Of a stretch of DNA of 8,008 bases, positions 1-6,075 are shown piece after piece. The stretch's first letter is position 1. Each line of letters starts with the position of its first letter. Location: positions 1 to 8,008 of the forward strand of contig DWXX01000173.1 in NCBI GenBank assembly GCA_019118985.1, written 5' to 3'. The notes under the pieces were generated by a model. That model did no database searches. It was given only the letters and a program-made list of their open reading frames with translations, and was not told where the DNA came from. The DNA comes from Candidatus Faecalibacterium faecipullorum (GTDB lineage Bacteria; Bacillota; Clostridia; Oscillospirales; Ruminococcaceae). Position numbers and translations under genes: made by a program.

Positions 1-3
1 TAT

Positions 4-28
4 GCTGCGGGGCCCTTTGTGCTTTTTT
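4..28 (+). terminator. 3' arm of a probable intrinsic terminator (5' arm outside window)
   Basis: A GC-rich segment at 4-22 is followed directly by six T residues (23-28), the typical shape of the downstream arm plus U-tract of a Rho-independent terminator. The complementary upstream arm would lie before base 1, so pairing cannot be verified. It ends only 9 nt before the Shine-Dalgarno sequence of the next gene, so it is either the end of an upstream gene or an attenuator in the leader of the downstream operon. Confidence 0.35.
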
Positions 29-49
29 GGCCGGGATGGAGGTGCCCTT

Positions 50-1150
50 ATGAAAAAAATACGCTATGCAGTCATTGGGTCGGGGTGGCGGTCGCTGTTT
101 TACGGACGGATCGCGCGGGCGCTGCCGGAGCGGTTCGAGCTGGCGGCTTTGTGCTGCCGCAGTGCGGAGAAGGCCGCGCGGATGCGGCGGGACTACGGCC
201 TGCCCGCCGTCGTCGGGGAGGAGGCGGTAGCGGCCGCCCGCCCTGACTTCATCGTGTCGGCGGTCAGCAAGCAGGGGATGTGCGAGACCGTCCGCGCCTG
301 GCTGGGGCGGGGGTACCCCGTCCTGTCCGAGACGCCGGCGGCCCTCAGCATGGAGGACCTCGCCGGGCTGTGGCGGCTGCACCAGGCCGGGGCCAAGGTG
401 CAGGTGGCGGAACAGTACCGCTTTTACCCCACCTGGGCCGCCCTGCTGCGTCTGACGGAAAGCGGGCTGCTGGGCGCGCCGGTGTCGGCTTACCTGTCGG
501 CGGTCCACGATTACCACGCCGCCGGGCTGCTGCGGGGGCTGCTGGGGCTGGGGCGGGAGGAGTTCTGCCTGACCGCCCGCACCTACACCGTGCCGGTCAC
601 CGACACCCACACCCGCACCGAGGTGCTGACCGAGGGCCGGGTGGCGGCAAAGCAGCAGCGGGTGGCCGCCTTTGAGTACGAGGGCGGCTGCATGGCGGTC
701 TACGACTTCATGTCCGACCAGTACCACAGCCGCATCCGGCCCCGCACCGTCCGTCTGCGGGGCACCCGCGGCGAGGTGGACGGCCGCGAGGTGCGCTTCC
801 TCAACGAGGCCAACCTGCCCGAGAACGCCTGCCTCGAGGTGGACGAGGACCCCGCCACCGGCGAGGTGCGCGGCGTCGCCTTCCGCGGCCGGCAGCTCTA
901 CCGGCCGCCCTTCGGCCTCTGCGGCCTGCCCGAGGACGAGACCGCCATCGCCGTCATGCTGCAGGGGATGGCCGACTATATCGAGACGGGGGCGGAGCTC
1001 TACCCCTTTGCCGACGCGCTGGAGGACGCCTACACCGCCCTGCTGATGGACGCGCCCGCCGCACGGCCCGGCGCGGGCCTTGCCGGCGGGGAGGACCCCT
1101 TCGCCGGGTGGCGGCAGCGCCGCAGCGGCCCCCGCCCCTGGAAACCGTGA
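50..1150 (+). CDS. Gfo/Idh/MocA-family protein with degenerate ETP motif
   Basis: A 366-residue protein with an N-terminal NAD(P)-binding Rossmann fold and a C-terminal alpha/beta domain, the usual length and layout of the Gfo/Idh/MocA family (oxidoreductases acting on sugars, cyclitols and derivatives). The ATG at 50 is preferred to an in-frame ATG at 2 because GGAGG lies 7 nt upstream (38-42) and the nucleotide-binding strand follows immediately. The phosphate-binding loop reads GSGWRS (residues 10-15) rather than GxGxxG. The usual catalytic EKP reads ETP (E94, T95, P96), so the Lys is missing. The motif QVAEQYRFYP follows around 122-131. I recall a Clostridia subgroup with the same GxGWR and ETP features, so this looks like a subfamily trait and not a sequence error. 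It may bind a nucleotide without classical dehydrogenase chemistry. It is the first gene of the operon, 35 nt before the first lipoprotein gene. Family is confident; substrate is unknown. Confidence 0.88.
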   Translation: MKKIRYAVIGSGWRSLFYGRIARALPERFELAALCCRSAEKAARMRRDYGLPAVVGEEAVAAARPDFIVSAVSKQGMCETVRAWLGRGYPVLSETPAALSMEDLAGLWRLHQAGAKVQVAEQYRFYPTWAALLRLTESGLLGAPVSAYLSAVHDYHAAGLLRGLLGLGREEFCLTARTYTVPVTDTHTRTEVLTEGRVAAKQQRVAAFEYEGGCMAVYDFMSDQYHSRIRPRTVRLRGTRGEVDGREVRFLNEANLPENACLEVDEDPATGEVRGVAFRGRQLYRPPFGLCGLPEDETAIAVMLQGMADYIETGAELYPFADALEDAYTALLMDAPAARPGAGLAGGEDPFAGWRQRRSGPRPWKP

Positions 1151-1185
1151 AGCGCGATGGATGAAAGGAAGCGAAACACAAACCC

Positions 1186-2610
1186 ATGAAAGCATTCGCA
1201 TCATGCTGCGCCCTGGCGCTGGCCGCCTGCCTGCTGGCCGCCTGCGCCATTCTGCCGGGCACGGCGCAGCCCACGTGGGAGGAACTGCTGGCCGAGGTCA
1301 ACGCCGAACACCAGAGCATCCGGCGGGGAGAGATCGACCCCACCCCCTACCTGCGCACCAGCATAACAGAGGAAGAGGGGCTCAAAGTGTGGGACTATGT
1401 CCGCGCGCAGGGGGAGGACTTTGACCCCGACCGGCAGCTGACCCGCGCCGAGGCGGAGGAGGACGTCGCCTGGCTCTTCGACGCCTTGTACTACAGCTAC
1501 GCCTTCTATGACTATCTGGGCGGGCCGGCGGTGTTCGACGCCGCGGAATCGGCCGTGCTGCAGGAGCTGGAGGGCAAAGACAGCCTGACCGCCCGGGAAT
1601 TGCAGGACCTGCTGATCGGGCATCTGGGCTTCATCAAAGACGGGCACTTCAACATCAACGGGGTACAGACAGCGTGCAGGAAGGCGCCCTTCTTCTTCCG
1701 GCAGGTGGCGTTTGTAAAGACGGAGGACGGCTGGCGGACGGTGGGCGGCCGGACGGTGGAATCGGTGGACGGGCACGAGGACCTGGACGAGCTGTTCAAG
1801 CGGTCCATCTCCCGGCAGGGGGATCTGGTCTACTACCCGGTGCTGCTGGAGGATGTGGCCTTCGATATGCAGTCCGAATTTCAGCAGCACGCCTGCAGCG
1901 AAAAGCTGACCGTCCGCTACGCCGACGGCAGCAGCCAGACCCTGACCGCCGAGCCGTGGAGCGTGTACGTCAGCGACCTGCCGGACGGGGAGCGCACCGA
2001 GCTGCGGCAGTCCGACGGCGTGCCGGTCTTTCAGTTCAACAACTTTGTCTCCACATGGCGGCGCGCGCTGATGGACGGGGCGAATGCGCTGGCCGACGCG
2101 CCGGCGGGCATCCTCGACCTGCGCTCCAACACCGGCGGGATGGAAGACATGGCGGACTCCTGGCTGCTGCGGTACAGCGGGCAGACCGTCCCCAGCAACG
2201 GGCTGCGGAGCTTTGTCATCAACGGTCAGACGGCGGGCCTGGCCGGCTATACCGTGCCGGACGGCTGGGTCGAGAACGACCGGGTGCTGATCGTCCTGAC
2301 CGGCAAGAGGACCGCCTCCTGCGCCGAGATCTTTCTGGAGCGGACCGCCAACCTCGAAAACGTCCTCGTCATCGGGGAGAACACCTCCGGCGCCATGATG
2401 AGCAATGCCTGCAGGATGCAGCTGCCCCGCAGCGGCTGTCAGGTGACCATGACGGTGGACAGCGTCCATCAGCCGTCGGCCGACAGCCGCTATGAGGAGC
2501 TGCGCGGCTACGAGCCCGACATCTGGGTCCCCGCCGCCGAGGCGGAGGAGCTGGCCGTCAAACTGATGGAGAACCTCGGCGCGTCCGCCGCGCCGCAGGG
2601 GCAGCCGTAA
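1186..2610 (+). CDS. Lipoprotein with S41-type serine-peptidase core (copy 1)
   Basis: A 474-residue secreted lipoprotein. A short hydrophobic signal peptide ends in the lipobox L17-A18-A19-C20, so the mature protein should be lipid-anchored on the outer face of the membrane. A helical N-terminal region (about 30-150) leads to KDGHFNI with H154. A middle segment (about 180-265) could be a divergent PDZ-like insert. The core (about 285-460) carries DLRSNTGG (311-318), TASCAE with the presumed nucleophile S378, and GENTSG (397-402), the landmarks of S41 (tail-specific/tricorn-like) peptidases. The Lys that serves as general base in C-terminal processing proteases is absent after GENTSG; a conserved His in DGH fits the His-using tricorn/IRBP branch better. 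The start codon is sound because it begins the signal peptide, though the SD (AAAGGA, 1164-1169) is weak and distant. The gene lies 45 nt before its paralogue. Target peptide unknown. Confidence 0.85.
   Translation: MKAFASCCALALAACLLAACAILPGTAQPTWEELLAEVNAEHQSIRRGEIDPTPYLRTSITEEEGLKVWDYVRAQGEDFDPDRQLTRAEAEEDVAWLFDALYYSYAFYDYLGGPAVFDAAESAVLQELEGKDSLTARELQDLLIGHLGFIKDGHFNINGVQTACRKAPFFFRQVAFVKTEDGWRTVGGRTVESVDGHEDLDELFKRSISRQGDLVYYPVLLEDVAFDMQSEFQQHACSEKLTVRYADGSSQTLTAEPWSVYVSDLPDGERTELRQSDGVPVFQFNNFVSTWRRALMDGANALADAPAGILDLRSNTGGMEDMADSWLLRYSGQTVPSNGLRSFVINGQTAGLAGYTVPDGWVENDRVLIVLTGKRTASCAEIFLERTANLENVLVIGENTSGAMMSNACRMQLPRSGCQVTMTVDSVHQPSADSRYEELRGYEPDIWVPAAEAEELAVKLMENLGASAAPQGQP
2494..2562 (+). 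repeat. Paralogue repeat block, copy 1 (69 bp, identical)
   Basis: By eye this 69-bp block is base-for-base identical to 3937-4005, in the same relative place near the 3' end of the tandem lipoprotein gene. It encodes 23 residues around GYEPDIWVPAAEAEEL. A second conserved pair, 1906-1957 and 3352-3403, has 3 differences over 52 bp. The flanking sequence is much more diverged, including at silent sites. Confidence 0.9.
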
Positions 2611-2655
2611 AGAAGATGCAAAGCAAGCAAGTGGGAACGTAAGGAGGGAAAAGAA

Positions 2656-4047
2656 ATGAAACGGATCGCGATCTGCTGCGCCCTGGCGCTCTGCCTGGCG
2701 CTGACCGCCTGCGCCCCGGCCCTGCCGCCGCAGCCGACGCTGGAGGAACTGCTGGCCGAGGTGAACGCGGCGCATCAGGCGGTGCAGCGGCCGGAGGTGG
2801 ACGCAGAGCAATACCTCCGCGAGGGGCCGGACCAAGAGACGGTGGCCCGCTTTACCGAGGGGGAGCTGACGGCTTTCAACTCGGACGCCGAACTGACCGC
2901 CGCCCAGGCCGCCGAGGATGTGGAGTACCTGTTTGAAGCCTTCCGCACCCTGTACGGCCCCTACGAATATTTCGGCGGGGACGAGACGTTCGGCGCGCAC
3001 AAGGCGGAGCTGCTGGCCCAGCTGGCGGAAAAGGACAGCTGGACCGCCGCCGAGGTGCAGGACCTGCTGCTGGAGGGGCTGCGCTTTTTCCAGGACGGCC
3101 ACTTCAACATCAATGGGGGCAAGCCGAATCCGCCCAAGGTCCCCTTCTTCTTCCGCGAGGCGGCGTTCTATAAAACGGAGGAAGGCGGCTATATCCGCGA
3201 GGACGGCAGGCGGGTGGCGTCGGTGGACGGCTGCGACGATCTGGACGGGCTGTTCAAGCGCTCCATCTCACAGGAAGGGGAGCTGGTCTGCTATCCGGTC
3301 CTGCTGAAAGAGTGGACCATGACGGCCCAGCTGCAGCCCTGCGACGAGCAGCTGACCGTCCGCTACGCCGACGGCAGCGCCCAGACTCTGACCGCCGAGC
3401 CGTTCCAGAGGTACAGCGAGGAGGTCGATGCGGACAACGTCACCGAGTACTATAAGAACGGCGAGATCCCGGTCTTTGCCCTGAACATGTGCGATGACGC
3501 TGCCGCCGATGAGGCCGACGCGGCCGCCATCATGGTGGCGCGGGCCCCGGTGGGGATGGTGGACCTGCGCACAAACCCCGGCGGCTCGGATTTGATCTGC
3601 AACCTCTGGCTGCGCAGGTACACCCATACGGAACGGAATAACATGTATCGAAACCAGTATGTGATGAACGTATTTTCCGGCCCGTTCAGCGGGGCGGACG
3701 GCTGGGTGGAAAACGACGGCCGGGTCCTGATCGTCCTGACAGGGAAAAGGGCGGCGTCCGCGGCGGAGACCTTCGTGGATATGGCCCATAATGTGGAGAA
3801 CGTCCTGTTCATCGGCGAGAACACCTCCGGGGCGCAGGTGACGTCGGCCGCCTACCACATTCAGCTGCCCCACAGCAAGTGTGTCGTGACGATGGGCTAC
3901 GGCCTGTTCGTCGTGCCGCAGGACTGGGACTACTACGAGGAGCTGCGCGGCTACGAGCCCGACATCTGGGTCCCCGCCGCCGAGGCGGAGGAGCTGGCCG
4001 TCAAATGGATGAAGAACCTCGGCGCGGTGGGCGCGCCGCAGGAATAA
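2656..4047 (+). CDS. Lipoprotein with S41-type serine-peptidase core (copy 2)
   Basis: A 463-residue paralogue of the preceding gene with the same architecture. The signal peptide ends in the lipobox L16-T17-A18-C19. The N-terminal helical region leads to QDGHFNI (H149). The peptidase core holds DLRTNPGG (303-310), AASAAE with S368 as presumed nucleophile, and GENTSG (387-392). As in copy 1, there is no Lys at the C-terminal-processing-protease position. AAGGAGG (2641-2647) sits 8 nt before the ATG, a far stronger ribosome-binding site than that of copy 1, so copy 2 may be made in larger amounts. The segment before DLR and the segment between DLR and the Ser motif differ most from copy 1, which would fit a different substrate, while the core and C-terminus are conserved. 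Extracellular, membrane-anchored location is expected. The next gene begins 30 nt downstream. Confidence 0.85.
   Translation: MKRIAICCALALCLALTACAPALPPQPTLEELLAEVNAAHQAVQRPEVDAEQYLREGPDQETVARFTEGELTAFNSDAELTAAQAAEDVEYLFEAFRTLYGPYEYFGGDETFGAHKAELLAQLAEKDSWTAAEVQDLLLEGLRFFQDGHFNINGGKPNPPKVPFFFREAAFYKTEEGGYIREDGRRVASVDGCDDLDGLFKRSISQEGELVCYPVLLKEWTMTAQLQPCDEQLTVRYADGSAQTLTAEPFQRYSEEVDADNVTEYYKNGEIPVFALNMCDDAAADEADAAAIMVARAPVGMVDLRTNPGGSDLICNLWLRRYTHTERNNMYRNQYVMNVFSGPFSGADGWVENDGRVLIVLTGKRAASAAETFVDMAHNVENVLFIGENTSGAQVTSAAYHIQLPHSKCVVTMGYGLFVVPQDWDYYEELRGYEPDIWVPAAEAEELAVKWMKNLGAVGAPQE
3937..4005 (+). repeat. Paralogue repeat block, copy 2 (69 bp, identical)
   Basis: The second copy of the identical 69-bp block at 2494-2562, lying 1443 bp downstream in direct orientation. 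Direct repeats of this size inside a tandem gene pair are potential sites for recombination that would fuse the two genes or delete one. Confidence 0.9.
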
Positions 4048-4077
4048 ACGCGCTGGAATCACAAGGAGGCTTTTGCC

Positions 4078-5229
4078 ATGGAGGAAAGAACGATCATCCG
4101 CGCCGCCGTCATCGGGATGGGCAATATGGGCAGCCAGTACGCCGCGCTGCTGGCGGCGGGGGCTGTGCCGGGGATGGAGCTGGCCGCCGTCACCCGGGTG
4201 CGCCCCGAGACCCTGGCCGCCCGCGGGCTGACCCTGCCCGCCGCGCTGCCGGTCTACCAGACGGCGGACGAGCTGTTTGCGGCGGTGGACGCCGGGGCGC
4301 TGGCCCTCGACGCCGTCATCATCGCCACCCCCCACCGGCTGCACGAGCCGCAGGCGGCGGAGGCCATGGGGCGGGGCCTCGCCGTCCTCTGCGACAAGCC
4401 GGCCGGCATCTGCAGCGCCGCCGCCCGCCGGATGGAGCAGGCCCGCCCCGACGGCCTTGTCTGCGGCTATGTCTTCCATCACCGGACCTTCCCGGCCTAT
4501 CAGGCCATCCGGCGGCTGGTGCAAAGCGGGGCGCTGGGCAAGGTGAAGCGGGTCAGCTGGACGGCCACCAGCTGGTACCGCTCCAACGCCTACTACGCCG
4601 GCAGCGGCTGGCGGGGCAGCTGGGAGAAGGACGGCGGGGGCGTGCTGCTCAACCAGTGCCCCCACAACCTCGACATGCTGCAGTGGATCTGCGGGATGCC
4701 TGCCCGCACCCGCGCCTTCTGCCACCAGGGCAAGTACCACCCCATCCCGGTGGAGGACGAGGCCGCCGCCTACTTCGAGTGGGCGGACGGGGCCACCGGG
4801 GTGTTCATCGCCTCCACCGGCGAGGCCCCCGGCGTCGACCGGCTGGAGATCGCCATGGACGACGGGCTGATCCTCTGCGAACCGGACGGCGTCCGGGTGG
4901 CCCGTCTGGACCGGCCCGAGTGCAGCTACCGCAGCGCCCCCGGCACCGGCTTTGAAAAGCCCGCCTGCAGCTGGGAGCAGTTCCCGATGGAGAAAGACCC
5001 CGACGCCTACGCCCACGTGCTGCAGAACTTCGCCGCCTGCATCCGCAGCGGCCGCCCCGACGAGATGCTGGCCCCCTGGGCCGAGGGCCGCAAGAGCCTG
5101 GCGCTGTCCAACGCCATCTACCTGTCCTCCTGGACGGGGCAGACCGTCGACCTGCCCGCCCCCGACACCCCCGCCGAGCGCGCCTTCGAGTCCGCCTTTG
5201 AGGCAGAGTGGAGGAAACAGTTTGTATGA
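4078..5229 (+). CDS. Gfo/Idh/MocA-family NAD(P)-dependent oxidoreductase
   Basis: A 383-residue oxidoreductase with the full set of family motifs. The Rossmann phosphate loop is GMGNMG (residues 13-18). The catalytic Lys is in CDKPAG (K107). The second-domain segment SGWRGSWEKDGGG leads to NQCPHNLD with H196 and D199, the residues that normally act with the Lys in hydride transfer from a sugar or cyclitol hydroxyl. AAGGAGG (4063-4069) lies 8 nt before the ATG. This second-domain pattern is familiar from Firmicutes proteins often labelled inositol 2-dehydrogenase-like, but I cannot assign a substrate. It is not a close duplicate of the first gene in the window, since motifs and spacing differ throughout. 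Its stop codon overlaps the start of the following small gene (ATGA), implying translational coupling. Cytosolic. Confidence 0.93.
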   Translation: MEERTIIRAAVIGMGNMGSQYAALLAAGAVPGMELAAVTRVRPETLAARGLTLPAALPVYQTADELFAAVDAGALALDAVIIATPHRLHEPQAAEAMGRGLAVLCDKPAGICSAAARRMEQARPDGLVCGYVFHHRTFPAYQAIRRLVQSGALGKVKRVSWTATSWYRSNAYYAGSGWRGSWEKDGGGVLLNQCPHNLDMLQWICGMPARTRAFCHQGKYHPIPVEDEAAAYFEWADGATGVFIASTGEAPGVDRLEIAMDDGLILCEPDGVRVARLDRPECSYRSAPGTGFEKPACSWEQFPMEKDPDAYAHVLQNFAACIRSGRPDEMLAPWAEGRKSLALSNAIYLSSWTGQTVDLPAPDTPAERAFESAFEAEWRKQFV

Positions 5230-5366
5230 AACGCAATGAAGAACTTGAGGCCGAAGATGCCTTCTGTGAAAAACTGTACCAGCAGTATCTGAGTGATCCG
5301 GACCGCGGCCAGTATATGACGGAGGAAGAACTGTGCAAGGAACTTGGAATTGAAGTCGATGCATAA
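5226..5366 (+). CDS. Small acidic protein, 46 residues, unknown function
   Basis: The ATG at 5226 overlaps the upstream TGA in an ATGA arrangement, with GGAGG at 5210-5214. The product begins MKRNEELEAEDAFCEK and ends YMTEEELCKELGIEVDA. It is acidic, with no signal peptide or membrane segment, and is probably two short helices. The C-terminal TEEELCKELGI resembles the end of small antitoxin-like or helix-forming regulatory proteins, but the likeness is too short for a family call and no toxin gene adjoins. Codon use (GAA, AAA, CTT, ATT) is less GC-rich than its neighbours. Being last in the operon with a coupled start argues that it is translated. A hairpin begins right after its stop. Alternative: a non-functional ORF left at the 3' end of the operon. 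Confidence 0.6.
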   Translation: MKRNEELEAEDAFCEKLYQQYLSDPDRGQYMTEEELCKELGIEVDA

Positions 5367-5386
5367 AAATGCCTGGCCGGGCGTTT
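5367..5386 (+). terminator. Weak hairpin after the five-gene operon
   Basis: Bases 5367-5374 can pair with 5379-5386 around a GGCC loop (8 bp including two G-U pairs), starting directly after the small gene's stop codon. The downstream tract is T-rich but interrupted (GTTTGTGCGTTTCC), so it would be a weak intrinsic terminator at best. Confidence 0.35.
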
Positions 5387-5420
5387 GTGCGTTTCCAGTT
5401 CTTTCAGCGGGCGCGGGGGG

Positions 5421-5449
5421 TTCCACTTTGGGGCGGGGCATGGTACAAT
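5421..5449 (+). promoter_or_regulatory. Sigma-A-type extended -10 promoter of the sigma-factor operon
   Basis: TTCCAC at 5421-5426 and TACAAT at 5444-5449 are separated by exactly 17 nt, and TGG immediately before the -10 gives the extended TGn element. Transcription would begin near 5456, leaving a leader of about 130 nt before the sigma-factor start at 5587. It looks like a housekeeping promoter and not an ECF-type one, so basal expression need not depend on autoregulation. Confidence 0.7.
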
Positions 5450-5471
5450 AGGGTGGTGACATGGATCAACC

Positions 5472-5575
5472 CCGCCCGGCCCGGGCGGCAGAACATAAAA
5501 AACGACGGAACCGGCAGATGCAATTTTTGCCAGCGGCAAAACGTATCTCAGGTGAAAGGACCTGCCAGGCCGGCA
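5472..5575 (+). promoter_or_regulatory. Structured 5' leader of the ECF sigma gene
   Basis: The leader can form consecutive hairpins. First, 5472-5478 pairs with 5482-5488 (7 bp, GCC loop). Second, 5516-5521 pairs with 5542/5543-5548, enclosing a perfect TTTTGCC/GGCAAAA stem (5525-5531 with 5535-5541). Third, CAGGT 5549-5553 pairs with ACCTG 5560-5564. Alternatively, GGCAG 5513-5517 pairs with CTGCC 5562-5566 and encloses the second element. TGCC/GGCA (5563-5566 with 5572-5575) is a fourth option, abutting the AAGGAG at 5576-5581. The string TCTCAGGTGAAAGGACC (5546-5562) resembles the conserved 3' part of glycine aptamers, but the rest of that aptamer is not recognisable. The mutually exclusive pairings near the SD would allow translational control; function is inferred. 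Confidence 0.4.
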
Positions 5576-5586
5576 AAGGAGCAACT

Positions 5587-6075
5587 ATGTGGCATATCAG
5601 TCGGGAAGAATTGTTCCGCCTCGCGGTGGAGAAATACAGCGATACGGTGTACCGTGCGGCAGTCCATCACTGCAGCACCGCCGCCGACGCAGAGGACGTG
5701 GTGCAGGATGTCTTTGAGAAGCTGCTGCGGCACAGCGGCAGCTTTTCCAGCGAGGAACACCTCAAGGCATGGCTGCTGCGGGTGGCCATCAACCGCTGCC
5801 ACGACCTGACGCGGGCGTCCAGCCAGAAGGATGTGCCTTTGGATGAGACCATGCCGGCCCCTGCGGCGGCCGACGGCAGCGTATTGGACGCGGTGCGCGC
5901 CCTGCCCGAACATTACCGCAACGCCATCTATCTGCACTACTATGAAGGGTACACGGCGGCGGAGATCGGACGGCTTGTGGGCGCGCCCACCAACACGGTG
6001 CTGAGCTGGCTGCACCGGGCGCGGGCCCTTCTACATACCATGCTGGAGGAGGAGATCGAGGATGAAATGGTTTGA
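5587..6075 (+). CDS. ECF-family RNA polymerase sigma factor
   Basis: A 162-residue sigma-70 protein with only regions 2 and 4, the ECF layout. Region 2 covers about 15-76, with DAEDVVQDVFEKLLR (34-48) and LKAWLLRVAINRCHD (59-73). A short acidic and Ala/Pro-rich linker follows. Region 4 covers about 100-150 with ALPEHYRNAIYLHYYEGYTAAEIG, where TAAEIGRLVG leads into the helix-turn-helix and WLHRARALL is the recognition part. The ATG at 5587 is chosen because AAGGAG (5576-5581) lies 5 nt upstream and region 2 starts just after it; an in-frame ATG at 5461 would add 42 basic residues. The 3' end overlaps the next gene by 14 nt, the usual arrangement with a cognate anti-sigma factor. It probably directs a small envelope-related regulon when released. 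Confidence 0.93.
   Translation: MWHISREELFRLAVEKYSDTVYRAAVHHCSTAADAEDVVQDVFEKLLRHSGSFSSEEHLKAWLLRVAINRCHDLTRASSQKDVPLDETMPAPAAADGSVLDAVRALPEHYRNAIYLHYYEGYTAAEIGRLVGAPTNTVLSWLHRARALLHTMLEEEIEDEMV

Noticed and set aside
1201..3102. 633-codon open frame on the minus strand across both lipoprotein genes
   Set aside because: Its composition is His/Gly/Gln/Arg-rich low-complexity, with no domain pattern or SD, and the plus strand has clear signal peptides and peptidase motifs. Long antisense frames are expected in GC-rich coding DNA.
3268..5364. 698-codon open frame on the minus strand opposite the second lipoprotein and the oxidoreductase
   Set aside because: Same reasoning: it is a Gly/Ala/Val/His-rich shadow of strongly supported plus-strand genes.
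5546..5566. A complete glycine riboswitch
   Set aside because: Only one conserved segment resembles the aptamer; the 5' GGAGAG and GCCGAAGG-type parts are missing and a perfect TTTTGCC/GGCAAAA stem competes, so it is kept only as a finding.
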